Part shown: one piece after another, positions 8,551-17,478 of the stretch
Numbering within the stretch: the stretch's first letter is position 1
Layout of the letters: the number at the start of each line of letters is the position of its first letter
Assembly (NCBI GenBank): GCA_030054835.1
Contig: JASGVS010000031.1
Span: 1 to 64,000 of the forward strand
DNA: 64,000 nucleotides
Direction: 5' to 3'
Source of the DNA: UBA3910 sp002391465
GTDB lineage: Bacteria; Bacillota; Limnochordia; Darwinibacteriales; Darwinibacteriaceae
Program-made: the position numbers and the translations under genes
The notes under the pieces: generated by a model
Databases searched by the model: none
Told to the model about the DNA's origin: nothing
Seen by the model: the letters and a program-made list of their open reading frames with translations, nothing else

Positions 8551-8768
8551 TAAGCTTCACGACCAACCACGAATTTCCCCTGCCCGGCTATTTCAACCAC
8601 ATCACCAGGTTGGACGCGGGTGCTCCGACGCAGTTCCACATTTCCATTCACCGAAACCTGCCCGTTTTGAATCAGATACTTCGCTTCCCCTCCGGTAGCT
8701 GCTGCCCCCGCCCATTTGAGCAGTTGGTCAAGTTGAATGCTCTCTGTCCTAATTTTTATTTCCTCCAT
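8550..8768 (-). CDS. yaaA: S4 domain RNA-binding protein YaaA/RlbA
   Basis: A 72-residue protein made of one S4 RNA-binding domain (IQLDQLLKWAGAAATGGEAKYLIQNGQVSVNGNV, then a VQPGDVVEI strand). Small S4 proteins of this type are encoded between dnaN and recF in most Bacillota. In Bacillus YaaA acts in late 50S ribosome assembly; the role here is inferred from position and family. It lies 11 bases after dnaN and overlaps recF by one base. Confidence 0.93.
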   Translation of the reverse strand: MEEIKIRTESIQLDQLLKWAGAAATGGEAKYLIQNGQVSVNGNVELRRSTRVQPGDVVEIAGQGKFVVGREA

Positions 8769-8779
8769 TGTCCCGCCCC

Positions 8780-9871
8780 TTAAATCCGAATGGGCATGAG
8801 GATGTAGAGGTGGCCGTCGCTGTCCTTAGGTTTGATTAAGGCTTGGCGCGAACCCTCGAATTTAAACTCCACTAATTCCCCTGCCATCGTTTTTAGCATA
8901 TCCAAGATAAATTTGGGCGAATAGGCTGCCCGTTCATTTTTTCCTTCTTGTTCCACGTTGTACTGTTCTTGGGCTCGGCCAAGACGTGAAGTTGTGCCAA
9001 TCTGAAGCACTCCATCAGTCACTTCGATAATAACCGGCACCCTTTCTGCCCGGCTGAATAGGGTTGCCCGTTCTAGCGCGTCAATAAAGTGCTTGCGGTT
9101 CACCACGAAAGAGGTCTCCTGCTCTTGATACATGACAGCCCGGTAGTTGGGGAATTTACCGTCAATTAGTCTGGTGACGAAAACGGTACCAGCGAAATTA
9201 AAGGCCAGCTGATTATCTCCGTAAAAGACGTCCACCACTTCTTCAGTCATGGGCAGACAGCGATTGAGTTCAGCTAGGTTAGCTTTGGGAATGATGAACT
9301 CGCGGTTCTCTACCAGCGCCACCCCGCTTTCTCCTTCCACATAGGCCAAGCGGTTAGAATCGGTTGCAATGAAATTGAAACTGTCCTTATCTACCACTTC
9401 TAAAAGAACACCGGAGAAAATGGGCTGATGCTCATCGTTGGAGGCAGCAAAGCTGCTGTTTCTAATTAGTCGATCAAGCTCGTAATCGGTTAGGGACAAC
9501 ACCTTTTCGCCACACTGGGCGAATTCAGGAAACTCATCAGCAGGGATTGTGTTCAAGAGAAATTCCATCGTACCAGCGCTGATGGCCATCTGATTGTTCT
9601 TATATTCCACAATAACATTGTCATTAGGTAATTTACGCACCAACTCGGCAAAGAGACGTCCACTGACGATCTGCTCGCCCGGTTCAAATACGGTACATGG
9701 TGCAGACGTTTTGATGGCTATCTGGAGATTATTGGCAGTTAGGGTGAGCTTGCCGTTTTCGGCTGCACAGTGAATACCTGTTAAGGCAGGTAGGGTATCG
9801 TTTGAAGCTACTGCCCTCTCCACTAGATTGACCGCTGCTAGCAGTTCTGAGCCTGGAATTTGAAAATGCAT
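8780..9871 (-). CDS. dnaN: DNA polymerase III beta subunit (sliding clamp)
   Basis: A 363-residue protein with the three repeated clamp domains (residues about 1-120, 125-245, 246-363). It forms the dimeric ring that tethers DNA polymerase to DNA. Typical strings include LPALTGIH near residue 27, DSNRLAYVEG near 170 and the C-terminal YILMPIRI. The start ATG follows an AGGAGG ribosome site. It is separated from dnaA by a 230-bp spacer containing DnaA boxes. Confidence 0.97.
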   Translation of the reverse strand: MHFQIPGSELLAAVNLVERAVASNDTLPALTGIHCAAENGKLTLTANNLQIAIKTSAPCTVFEPGEQIVSGRLFAELVRKLPNDNVIVEYKNNQMAISAGTMEFLLNTIPADEFPEFAQCGEKVLSLTDYELDRLIRNSSFAASNDEHQPIFSGVLLEVVDKDSFNFIATDSNRLAYVEGESGVALVENREFIIPKANLAELNRCLPMTEEVVDVFYGDNQLAFNFAGTVFVTRLIDGKFPNYRAVMYQEQETSFVVNRKHFIDALERATLFSRAERVPVIIEVTDGVLQIGTTSRLGRAQEQYNVEQEGKNERAAYSPKFILDMLKTMAGELVEFKFEGSRQALIKPKDSDGHLYILMPIRI

Positions 9872-10101
9872 AAATATACCTCCTGTGGAATACTCGTTTT
9901 TTGGACTCCCGGACCTTTAAGATAGATCTTTTTAGTAATAACAGTAGTAGGTGGTGTGTAGATGTGGATAACTCGGTAAACGCTTTGGTTATGGGGATAA
10001 GGGAAAAGAACAACGTGGGAATTGTTGTCCAATTTTATCCCCAACCTTCACAAAGGGAAAATGGGGAAAATCGTTATCCCAGAGATATCCACAACTTACT
10101 C
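9872..10101. other. dnaA-dnaN intergenic DnaA-box cluster
   Basis: No gene. It holds an inverted perfect DnaA box (TGTGGATAA, 9963-9971) and near-boxes TTATCCCCA (10035-10043), TTATCCCAG (10074-10082) and ATATCCACA (10085-10093). Together with the cluster upstream of dnaA this resembles the two-part Bacillus-type origin (incC plus incN), where the unwinding element is next to dnaN. Confidence 0.65.
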
Positions 10102-11499
10102 TCAAGAACGGTGAATACGCTCGATCACCTCTTCAATCGTATTTTTCAGCATTGGATCGAGTTTCATTTCGCTGTCGATCTTTTCGTAGGCATGAATCAC
10201 GGTTGTATGATCGCGTCCTCCAAAGGCAGCACCGATCTGGGAGAGAGAGTTGTCTGTCAACTCCCGCGACAAATACATGGCGATCTGCCTGGGGAAAGTG
10301 ATGTTCCGCGTGCGCCGTTTCGACTTCATTTCACTGGTCTTAATGCCAAAATACTTGGCCACTTCTTCCTGAATAACCTCAACGGTAACGGGCCTGGCCG
10401 CAGGTGCCTTGATAATATCCTGCAGCGCCCTTGTGACCAAGCTGAGGTTGATGGGCGAATCGTGCAGGGCAGCATAGGCATTGACCCGCACCAATGCACC
10501 TTCCAGTTCCCTTATGTTGGACTGGATATGTGTAGCTATATAATGTAGAACTTCATCCTCGACGTAGAGACTTTCCTGGGCGGCCTTCTTTCTGAGGATA
10601 GCAATCCTCGTCTCAAGATCAGGTGGTTGAATATCTGTAATTAAGCCCCACTCAAACCTACTGCGCAGCCGCTCTTCCAGGGTTGGTATGTCTTTCGGAG
10701 GCCGATCCGATGAAATAATGAGCTGGCGGTTCGCCTCATAGAGAGCGTTAAAGGTATGGAAGAACTCTTCTTGTGTAGACTCCTTACCTGCTACGAATTG
10801 AATGTCGTCCACGAGGAGAATGTCCACATTGCGGTACTTATTGCGAAATTCAACCATGGATTTTTTACCGATGGCGGTAATCAGATCGTTGGTGAATGTC
10901 TCTGATGTGACATAATAAACGGAAAGATTGGGGTTGAGCGCTAAAGCATGATGACCGATAGCGTGCATCAAGTGGGTCTTACCCAACCCCACCCCGCCGT
11001 AGAGAAAGAGGGGGTTATAGGCTCTGGCCGGAGCTTCCGCCACCGCAAGGGATGCGGCATGGGCGAAGCGGTTGGAATTACCCACAACAAAAGAATCAAA
11101 GGTGTAGCGCTCATTTAAGATGGAAGCGGCCGGTGCAACTTCCCTTTGAGTTTCTTCCATATTATTACCTGCACCATTGGCAGCAGCATTACGGAAATGC
11201 TGAGGTTCCGGTGTACTTGGTGTAGTTGCCAAAGGCTTAACACCCCGGGGGATCACGAAGCGGATATCCCAATCCCTGTTCACCACTTGGCGTAGTGTCT
11301 TATGCAGCGGATTGGTATAACGTGCTTCTACCCAGTCTTTAGTGAACTCGTTGGGAAATTCCACATAGAGGGTATTTCCCTCAAGTTCAACAGGCCGGCT
11401 GTCCTTTAGCCAGGCATCAAAGGATGGCGTGGCAAGCTCGGAAGCCATAATTGCTAACACTTCCTGCCAAACCAAATTTAACTGATTTTGTTGTTCCAT
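10102..11499 (-). CDS. dnaA: Chromosomal replication initiator DnaA
   Basis: A 465-residue AAA+ initiator that binds DnaA boxes, unwinds oriC and helps load the helicase. Domain I covers about 1-85, a flexible linker 86-125, and the ATPase domain has Walker A GGVGLGKTH (168-176), Walker B LLVDDIQF and an arginine finger in LRSRFEWGL. The C-terminal DNA-binding domain carries the signature SLSQIGAAFGGRDHTTVIHA. It is flanked on both sides by DnaA boxes, so autoregulation is likely. Confidence 0.98.
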   Translation of the reverse strand: MEQQNQLNLVWQEVLAIMASELATPSFDAWLKDSRPVELEGNTLYVEFPNEFTKDWVEARYTNPLHKTLRQVVNRDWDIRFVIPRGVKPLATTPSTPEPQHFRNAAANGAGNNMEETQREVAPAASILNERYTFDSFVVGNSNRFAHAASLAVAEAPARAYNPLFLYGGVGLGKTHLMHAIGHHALALNPNLSVYYVTSETFTNDLITAIGKKSMVEFRNKYRNVDILLVDDIQFVAGKESTQEEFFHTFNALYEANRQLIISSDRPPKDIPTLEERLRSRFEWGLITDIQPPDLETRIAILRKKAAQESLYVEDEVLHYIATHIQSNIRELEGALVRVNAYAALHDSPINLSLVTRALQDIIKAPAARPVTVEVIQEEVAKYFGIKTSEMKSKRRTRNITFPRQIAMYLSRELTDNSLSQIGAAFGGRDHTTVIHAYEKIDSEMKLDPMLKNTIEEVIERIHRS

Positions 11500-12002
11500 C
11501 GACTACTACCCTCCCAACAAGACGCTGAGCGACTATTTCGTGATTTTGCTTTGAAATCCCTGCTTGTTGATATTCTGCGCTTGGCGGAGCCCACAAATTA
11601 TTCACAAAATCGATCTCCCCCTAACCAAATTACCAATAAGGATACGGGAGTTATCCACAAAAAGAACAAGTTATCCACAGCCTTCGACAAACGGCGTTAA
11701 CCTGCTGTTTAAGGGAAAAAGATATTTTTTCCCCCAAAATTATCCACACTCCCTTGGGTATAGGTTTACGCAAAGGAGAAATAATTCTGTAAACAATTCA
11801 CACAGGCAGGCAAAACGGCTGAAAATCAGTTATCCACAGGGGCAAAAAACCCAACTATCCCCAAGTTATCCCAAGGCTGTGGATAAAAAAGGTTTGATGC
11901 ATGGGCGATTTGCTGACGGGAACGTGTGTTTTATTCAGATATCCACAGCATTGTGGATGGAACCTGCGGAAATTGTGGAAAACCTGTTCCTGCCATTTGC
12001 TA
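11500..12002. other. oriC: Origin of replication oriC (upstream DnaA-box cluster)
   Basis: This region, which has no gene, holds four perfect plus-strand DnaA boxes TTATCCACA (11651-11659, 11671-11679, 11740-11748, 11830-11838) and a perfect inverted box TGTGGATAA (11878-11886). Near-boxes are TTATTCACA (11598-11606), TTATCCCAA (11866-11874), ATATCCACA (11939-11947) and an inverted CCATCCACA (11952-11960). AT-rich runs lie near 11718-11740. Genes diverge on either side (dnaA leftward, rpmH rightward), as expected at an origin. Confidence 0.88.
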
Positions 12003-12032
12003 TTGACAGTGTTTTAAATAATACGGTATAAT
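12003..12032 (+). promoter_or_regulatory. rpmH promoter
   Basis: TTGACA (12003-12008), 18-bp spacer, TATAAT (12027-12032). It lies about 40 bp before rpmH and next to the last oriC boxes, so DnaA could influence it. Confidence 0.8.
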
Positions 12033-12072
12033 CACTTGTGGATGTGCTTCTTGACTGAGAGGAGGGTTTCGC

Positions 12073-12207
12073 GTGAAGAGAACCTATCAGCCGAAGAGAC
12101 GCAAGAGAAAACGTCTACATGGATTTAGGGCCAGAATGAGAACGGCCTCGGGGCGCCAGGTGATTGCCCGTCGGAGACGGAAAGGGCGCGCAAGGCTGTC
12201 CGCTTAA
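12073..12207 (+). CDS. rpmH: 50S ribosomal protein L34
   Basis: A 44-residue, very basic ribosomal protein (KRTYQPKRRKRKRLHGFRARM ... RRRRKGRARLSA), the classic first gene clockwise of oriC. It starts with GTG after a GAGAGGAGGG ribosome site. It binds 23S rRNA in the large subunit. Confidence 0.97.
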   Translation: MKRTYQPKRRKRKRLHGFRARMRTASGRQVIARRRRKGRARLSA

Positions 12208-12220
12208 GTGTGATTTCGAG

Positions 12221-12237
12221 CCCGCTTGCGGGTTTTT
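12221..12237 (+). terminator. Hairpin between rpmH and rnpA
   Basis: CCCGC-TT-GCGGG followed by TTTTT. It probably reduces read-through so that much more L34 than RNase P protein is made. Confidence 0.7.
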
Positions 12238-12275
12238 CTTATTTATTAGACGGACCGCATTCGGGGGGTTTTTAT

Positions 12276-12635
12276 TTGGAACGCTTAAAGAGCCCGCAGC
12301 AGTTCAGCCAAGTCTACCGCCAGGGCAAACCGAACTTCGGCCGCTATGTAGTGATCTCCGCCCTACCCATTGACGCGCAAGTCAGTCGGGTAGGTTTTGC
12401 GGTAAGCAAAAAAGTTGGCAAAGCGGTTGTTCGTAATAAGATCAAGAGGCGCTTGCGGGCGATTTTCACCGAACTGGCTCCGACAGTTGTCCCGGGCTAT
12501 GCCTTTGTGGTAGGAGCTAAGCGTAATGCTCCCCAGGCCGAATTTTCCCAATTACGGGAAGATGTTTATCGGGTAATGGAGGGATCTGGCTTTTTGACCA
12601 GAACTAACAGGTGTGAAGGTGAGGATAATGCTTAA
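12276..12635 (+). CDS. rnpA: Ribonuclease P protein component
   Basis: A 119-residue basic protein that assists the RNase P RNA in tRNA 5' maturation. The signature RNxIKRRLRA appears as VVRNKIKRRLRAIF, with FGRYVVI and GFAVSKKVGKAV before it. I use the TTG at 12276 (LERLKSPQQFSQVYRQG), which matches the family N-terminus and follows a GGGGGG stretch. An in-frame ATG at 12210 would place the start upstream of the terminator hairpin and is rejected. It overlaps yidD. Confidence 0.94.
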   Translation: MERLKSPQQFSQVYRQGKPNFGRYVVISALPIDAQVSRVGFAVSKKVGKAVVRNKIKRRLRAIFTELAPTVVPGYAFVVGAKRNAPQAEFSQLREDVYRVMEGSGFLTRTNRCEGEDNA

Positions 12636-12867
12636 AGGCGTGCTTTTTTTGATCAGATGCTACCAAAGGTACGTATCTCCCCTTCTTCCCTCTAGGTGTC
12701 GTTTTTACCCCACTTGTTCTTCCTATGCAGTAGAAGCGATAACACGGCATGGGTGGAAAGGTCTGTGGTGGGCAGTATTAAGAATAGGCAGGTGCCATCC
12801 TTGGCACCCGGGAGGTTTTGATCCCGTTCCCGAGTCAGTTGATTGGAGGACAAAGCATTGGGCATAA
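12628..12867 (+). CDS. yidD: Membrane protein insertion efficiency factor YidD
   Basis: A 79-residue protein (MLKGVLFLIRCYQRYVSPLLPSRCRFYPTCSSYA ...) with the family's conserved cysteines in CRFYPTCSSYA and the GRCHPWHPGGFDPVP motif. It assists YidC-dependent membrane protein insertion at the inner face of the membrane. The ATG at 12628 lies inside the end of rnpA behind AAGGTGAGG; an in-frame GTG at 12613 is possible. Its stop overlaps the yidC ATG. Confidence 0.94.
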   Translation: MLKGVLFLIRCYQRYVSPLLPSRCRFYPTCSSYAVEAITRHGWKGLWWAVLRIGRCHPWHPGGFDPVPESVDWRTKHWA

Positions 12868-13475
12868 TGAATTTGATCACCACCGGGCTTCGCTGGGTTT
12901 TGGATACCCTGTTCCAATTTACCAATAGTTATGGGTTCAGCATCATCTTGGCTACCATTCTGGTCAGGCTTCTTCTTTATCCTTTAACCTTAAGCCAGAC
13001 CAAGAGCATGATCGCTATGAAGCGGATCCAGCCCGAAATGGACGCTATCAAGGCTAAGTACCAGGACGATAAGGATAAACTAAACCAGAAGATGATGGAG
13101 CTGTACCAGGAGCACAAGATCAATCCCCTGGGCGGGTGCCTACCCCTCCTAATTCAACTCCCCATATTGTGGGCGTTCTTCCGGGTGCTACGTGACACCG
13201 ATTTTGGTGAAGCCGTTAACTTTTTAAACTTCTGGGTACTGAATGAACCAGACAAATTTTATATCCTACCTCTGCTGGCTGCCGCTACCACTTATCTGCA
13301 GTCGCGTATGACAATTACAGACAATCAACAGAGTACAATGATGATTGCCATGCCGCTGATGATTGGCTTTTTCAGCATCAGCCTTCCCTCCGGATTGGTC
13401 TTATACTGGATTACTAGTAACGTCTTTTCCATAGTGCAGCAGTGGTACATTAATAAGATGTACCCGGTTCAATAA
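12858..13475 (+). CDS. yidC: Membrane protein insertase YidC/SpoIIIJ
   Basis: A short Gram-positive type YidC of about 205 residues with five membrane segments and no large periplasmic domain. Features are the KRIQPEMDAIKAKYQDDKDKL cytoplasmic loop, NPLGGCLPLLIQLPILWAFFRVL, and the last segment SGLVLYWITSNVFSIVQQ. I prefer the TTG at 12858, which has GGAGGA seven bases upstream; the ATG at 12867 is the alternative. No lipobox cysteine is present at the N-terminus, unlike Bacillus SpoIIIJ. The next gene, jag, is its usual partner. Confidence 0.93.
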   Translation: MGIMNLITTGLRWVLDTLFQFTNSYGFSIILATILVRLLLYPLTLSQTKSMIAMKRIQPEMDAIKAKYQDDKDKLNQKMMELYQEHKINPLGGCLPLLIQLPILWAFFRVLRDTDFGEAVNFLNFWVLNEPDKFYILPLLAAATTYLQSRMTITDNQQSTMMIAMPLMIGFFSISLPSGLVLYWITSNVFSIVQQWYINKMYPVQ

Positions 13476-13487
13476 GGAGGCCGGAGA

Positions 13488-14117
13488 ATGAAATCTATAG
13501 AAGTGGCTGCCCGGACTGTTGAAGAGGCTGTAGCCGAAGCACTTGAGAAACTACAGGCAGAACAGGACGAGGTTGAAGTAACCGTTTTGGACGAAGGCAG
13601 CAAGGGATTTTTGGGACTGCTTGGAAGCAAACAGGCCCGTGTGCTGGTAACTAAGAAGCTTCCAGTCGAAGAAGTCAAACTCGAGGCCGCCCTAAAGTTT
13701 ACGAAGGAACTCCTGGAATCAATGGGGTTCTCGTCTGAAGTAACAGGCGTGGTTGAAGATGAGTGCATTAAGTTAGACGTGACAGGCGAAAATCTAGGTC
13801 TTTTAATCGGCCGCCGGGGAGAAACCCTGGACAGCCTGCAGTATTTGATCGGCCTGGCTGTTAACCGCCAGGGCGGTAAATGGGTGCGCATCCTGTTGGA
13901 TGTGGGAGAATATCGGGCTAAGCGCATTGAAACAATTCGGTACCTTGCCCGTAAATCGGCTGAAAAGGCTAGTCTGACCGGGCGCAGGATACCCCTCGAG
14001 CCCATGAATGCTGCCGAGCGGAGGATCGTCCACCAAGCGGTGAAGGATTTCGCCGATGTGGAAACGGTGAGTGAAGGAGAAGATCCCCACCGCCGTGTGG
14101 TAGTAATGCCGAAATAG
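13488..14117 (+). CDS. jag: RNA-binding protein Jag/KhpB (SpoIIIJ-associated)
   Basis: A 209-residue protein with an N-terminal Jag-N domain (about 1-50, ending in GSKGFLGLLGSKQARVLV), a KH domain (about 78-150, with IGRRGETLDSLQYLIGLAVNR) and a C-terminal R3H domain (about 150-209, containing RRIVHQAVKDF and GEDPHRRVVVMPK). It is an RNA-binding regulator encoded after yidC. An AGGAGG site precedes the ATG by a normal distance. Confidence 0.95.
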   Translation: MKSIEVAARTVEEAVAEALEKLQAEQDEVEVTVLDEGSKGFLGLLGSKQARVLVTKKLPVEEVKLEAALKFTKELLESMGFSSEVTGVVEDECIKLDVTGENLGLLIGRRGETLDSLQYLIGLAVNRQGGKWVRILLDVGEYRAKRIETIRYLARKSAEKASLTGRRIPLEPMNAAERRIVHQAVKDFADVETVSEGEDPHRRVVVMPK

Positions 14118-14135
14118 GCGCAGAATGAAGTTTTT

Positions 14136-14167
14136 GGGTGTGTCTTCTGGCACGCCCTTTTTTATTT
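14136..14167 (+). terminator. Terminator after jag
   Basis: GGGTGTG and CACGCCC pair around a 7-base loop and are followed by a run of T. Confidence 0.85.
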
Positions 14168-14191
14168 TGTGATAAAATATAGGTTGAGGTG

Positions 14192-15589
14192 ATGGCAGTG
14201 ATCAATGATACAATTGCCGCAATAGCTACACCCCTAGGTGAAGGTGGCATCGGTATTGTTCGCATAAGCGGTCCGGAAGCGGTCAGTATTGGCGATCAAA
14301 TGTTCGCTGCCAAACGGGGCGACACACTGGCCGAGCTAGGCACGTACAAGGTTCGCTACGGCAGGGTGCTGGAGCCTGAGACTAATCGTCAGCTCGATGA
14401 AGCTTTGGCCTTGGTAATGCTCGCACCTCACTCTTATACGGGCGAAGACGTGGTTGAAATCCAATGCCACGGCGGTGTGGTCGTAATTAGGGAGATCTTA
14501 GATCTGGCCCTCAGATTAGGAGCACGCTTGGCTGAACCGGGCGAATTCACAAAACGGGCCTTCCTGAATGGACGCTTGGACCTGAGCCAGGCGGAAGCGG
14601 TTATGGATATTATCCAATCCCAAACACGGTTGGGCTTAGAGGTGGCCGTGGACCAATTGGAGGGAAGTTTAAGCAGGCGTATCGTCAGCCTTAGCGAACA
14701 TTTGTTCGATATAGTTGTCCGCGTGGAAGCAAGCATTGATTTTCCCGAAGATGATCTACCTGAAATTCTGCCTGACGAAATTGACGATGTGATAGTCCAG
14801 TCCCTAGAGGAGCTGGACGAGCTCCTGGCTACCGCAGATGAGGGTAAAATGCTGCGGGAAGGCCTAAGAACAGTGATAACCGGTAGGCCTAATGTTGGTA
14901 AATCTACCTTATTGAATAAACTGCTGGATGAAAACAGGGCACTGGTTACGGACATCCCCGGCACCACCAGGGATGCAATCGAAGAGACTATTAACCTGAG
15001 GGGTATCCCCCTCCGTCTGGTGGATACGGCAGGCATTCGTGAGACGGGTGATGTTGTAGAAAGGCTCGGGGTGGAGCGGAGCCTGGAACTTTTAGACCAA
15101 GCCGATCTGGTGCTGCATGTCTTGGACCGCAGCGTACCTTTGAGTGAAGACGATCTGGCTCTCCTGCAGAGGACGGAGGGCAGACGCCGGTTGATTCTGA
15201 TCAACAAGGCCGATCTTCCTCCCGTCTGGGATGCGGCTGAGTTGGGAGAATTAAGCGAAAGCCCAGTATTGGAGACATCCTTGGTGACTGAAGACCGCCA
15301 GGTCGTAGATGAGCTAGCAGAAGCTATACTGGCCTGCATCGGCAGCGGGCGAACCGTGAGTGCGGTCGGTTCCAGAGCCATGTTAACCCGGGCACGGCAT
15401 AAGCAGGCAGTACAGAATGCGCAAGCATCACTTAGACAGGCGCTTGAAACGGTGCGTCAGGGCCTGCCCTTAGATTTGATAGCGGTGGATTTATATGCCG
15501 CGCTTGAGTTCTTAGGTGAAATTACGGGCGAGACAGTACGGGAGAACGTACTTGATCGCATTTTTGCCCAATTTTGCATTGGCAAATAG
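14192..15589 (+). CDS. mnmE: tRNA modification GTPase MnmE
   Basis: A 465-residue GTPase that, with MnmG, adds a carboxymethylaminomethyl group to U34 of certain tRNAs. The N-terminal folate-binding domain starts DTIAAIATPLGEGGIGIVRISG; the G domain shows GRPNVGKSTLLN, DIPGTTRD, DTAGIRET and NKAD; the C-terminus ends FCIGK, the conserved CxGK catalytic cysteine. The ATG follows GAGGTG; an upstream in-frame GTG is less likely. It is followed at once by its partner mnmG. Confidence 0.97.
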   Translation: MAVINDTIAAIATPLGEGGIGIVRISGPEAVSIGDQMFAAKRGDTLAELGTYKVRYGRVLEPETNRQLDEALALVMLAPHSYTGEDVVEIQCHGGVVVIREILDLALRLGARLAEPGEFTKRAFLNGRLDLSQAEAVMDIIQSQTRLGLEVAVDQLEGSLSRRIVSLSEHLFDIVVRVEASIDFPEDDLPEILPDEIDDVIVQSLEELDELLATADEGKMLREGLRTVITGRPNVGKSTLLNKLLDENRALVTDIPGTTRDAIEETINLRGIPLRLVDTAGIRETGDVVERLGVERSLELLDQADLVLHVLDRSVPLSEDDLALLQRTEGRRRLILINKADLPPVWDAAELGELSESPVLETSLVTEDRQVVDELAEAILACIGSGRTVSAVGSRAMLTRARHKQAVQNAQASLRQALETVRQGLPLDLIAVDLYAALEFLGEITGETVRENVLDRIFAQFCIGK

Positions 15590-15609
15590 GCAGAGGAAGG
15601 AGGAGAGCG

Positions 15610-17478
15610 ATGCGGGAACGATACGATATTATAGTGGTCGGTGCAGGTCACGCAGGTGCAGAAGCTGCCCTAGCCGCAGCTAGGCTGGGCCGGCGGGTTG
15701 CGCTCTTCACTCTAAATTTAGATAATGTTGCCCTTTTGCCCTGTAACCCCAGCATTGGCGGTTCGGGTAAGGCCACCCTGGTACGGGAAGTGGACGCCCT
15801 GGGCGGTGAAATGGGTAGGAATTGTGATGCAACACTTATGCAAATGCGCATGCTGAACACCCGCAGGGGTCCTGCGGTGCAGAGCCTGAGGGTGCAGCTG
15901 GATCGGAAGCTGTATCAGCGGCGGATGAAGTATGTGCTGGAGACTACCCCTGGCCTGTATTTAAAGGAAGGACTCGTTACAGGACTCCTAGTTGAAAATG
16001 GTGCGGTAAAGGGCGTGCTTATTCAAGGCGTCTTCCGGGTGGAAGCCCCAGTTGTGATCTTGGCAACCGGTACCTACCTGCGCTCTGTGATCCACATTGG
16101 TGAGCTGCAGTACGAATCTGGACCCCAAGGCCAGCATACGGCGGTAGCTTTGGCAGAGAATCTGGCTGAGCTTTTACCTGTTGCCCGTTTTAAGACGGGA
16201 ACACCACCCCGTGTTAATTTGCGTTCGCTGGATTATGATAAATTGGAGAAGCTGCCGGGAGAAAACAATATCCCCGGATTCTCCTTTGAAACGGAAGCGA
16301 TAGAGATAGAACAGGTTCCCTGCTGGGTGACCTATACCACCCCCGAAACACACCGGATCATTCGGGAAAATCTACATAGAACCTCCATGTATAGCGGTCA
16401 GATCACAGGTCCCGGACCTAGGTACTGCCCATCCATAGAAAGCAAGATTGTGGAGTTTCCCAATAAGGAAAGCCATCAGGTGTTCGTGGAACCGGAGGGT
16501 TGGGAGACCAAGGAAGGTTACCTAAGCGGTTGCTCCACCTCCCTTCCCTTGGAGATCCAGGAAGAAATGCTGAAGACTATCCCCGGTTTTGAGAATGTGG
16601 AGATTATGCGGCCGGCCTATGCCATTGAATACGACTGCATCGATCCCCTTTCCCTCAAGGCATCCTTGGAGTCGAAGGAGATTGGTGGCCTTTTCTGTGC
16701 GGGCCAGATCAACGGCACCTCAGGCTATGAAGAAGCTGCGGCCCAGGGGATTGTGGCAGGCATTAACGCCCATCTCTACTTGGCCGGTGAAGATCCCGTG
16801 ATCATTCCCCGCTCCCAGGGTTATATCGGTGTTCTTATTGACGACTTGGTAACTAAAGGTGTAACAGAACCATATCGCATGATGACCTCCCGTTCGGAGT
16901 ACCGCTTAACGTTACGTATGGATAACGCCGACGAGCGCTTTACACCCCTAGGCTACAAACTTGGTTTGATCAGTGAAGGGCGCTATCAGGCCTTTGAAAA
17001 AAAGCAGGCCAGGATCAAGGCCGAAATTGAGAGGTTGAACAGTACCGTGTTGGGAGGCACACCGGAAGTGAACGAAAAACTGGCTGCGTTGGGAACCGCT
17101 CCCCTTAAGCATGGAGTGACCCTGGCCGATCTGCTGCGCCGCCCAGAGCTGAAATATGAGGACTTGGCTCATTTTACTGAGCTGCCCGAGCTGCCGAGGA
17201 CTGTGGCGGAACAGGTTGAAATCAACGTGAAATATGAAGGTTACCTGCGCAGACAGGAAGCGGCCATTGAACGCTTTGAACGGATGGAAAAGAAGTATCT
17301 GCCACCTGATTTTGACTATCAACAGGTAAGGGGCTTGTCCCGGGAAGCAGTGGCCAAGCTGAGTGAAGTGAAGCCTGCATCGGTAGGCCAGGCATCCCGT
17401 ATTTCCGGAGTAACTCCAGCCGATATTAGTGTGTTATTGGTTTACCTAGAACAGATGCAGCGGAGTAATGCGACATGA
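15610..17478 (+). CDS. mnmG: tRNA U34 carboxymethylaminomethyl-modifying enzyme MnmG
   Basis: A 622-residue FAD-binding enzyme, the partner of MnmE in wobble uridine modification. The Rossmann motif VVGAGHAGAEAALAAARLG is at the N-terminus, followed by NPSIGGSGKATLVREVDALGGEMG and the GidA signature region GPRYCPSIESKIVEFP. The ATG at 15610 lies behind AGGAGGAGAG; the longer frame before it is not supported. Its TGA overlaps the rsmG ATG (ATGA). Confidence 0.97.
   Translation: MRERYDIIVVGAGHAGAEAALAAARLGRRVALFTLNLDNVALLPCNPSIGGSGKATLVREVDALGGEMGRNCDATLMQMRMLNTRRGPAVQSLRVQLDRKLYQRRMKYVLETTPGLYLKEGLVTGLLVENGAVKGVLIQGVFRVEAPVVILATGTYLRSVIHIGELQYESGPQGQHTAVALAENLAELLPVARFKTGTPPRVNLRSLDYDKLEKLPGENNIPGFSFETEAIEIEQVPCWVTYTTPETHRIIRENLHRTSMYSGQITGPGPRYCPSIESKIVEFPNKESHQVFVEPEGWETKEGYLSGCSTSLPLEIQEEMLKTIPGFENVEIMRPAYAIEYDCIDPLSLKASLESKEIGGLFCAGQINGTSGYEEAAAQGIVAGINAHLYLAGEDPVIIPRSQGYIGVLIDDLVTKGVTEPYRMMTSRSEYRLTLRMDNADERFTPLGYKLGLISEGRYQAFEKKQARIKAEIERLNSTVLGGTPEVNEKLAALGTAPLKHGVTLADLLRRPELKYEDLAHFTELPELPRTVAEQVEINVKYEGYLRRQEAAIERFERMEKKYLPPDFDYQQVRGLSREAVAKLSEVKPASVGQASRISGVTPADISVLLVYLEQMQRSNAT

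Noticed and set aside
12210..12275. In-frame ATG giving a 141-residue RnpA
   Set aside because: It would start before the rpmH terminator hairpin and add residues not typical of the family; TTG 12276 fits better.
14168..14178. Extended -10 TGATAAAAT as the mnmE promoter
   Set aside because: Transcription would start inside the ribosome site, leaving mnmE almost leaderless; possible but not supported.
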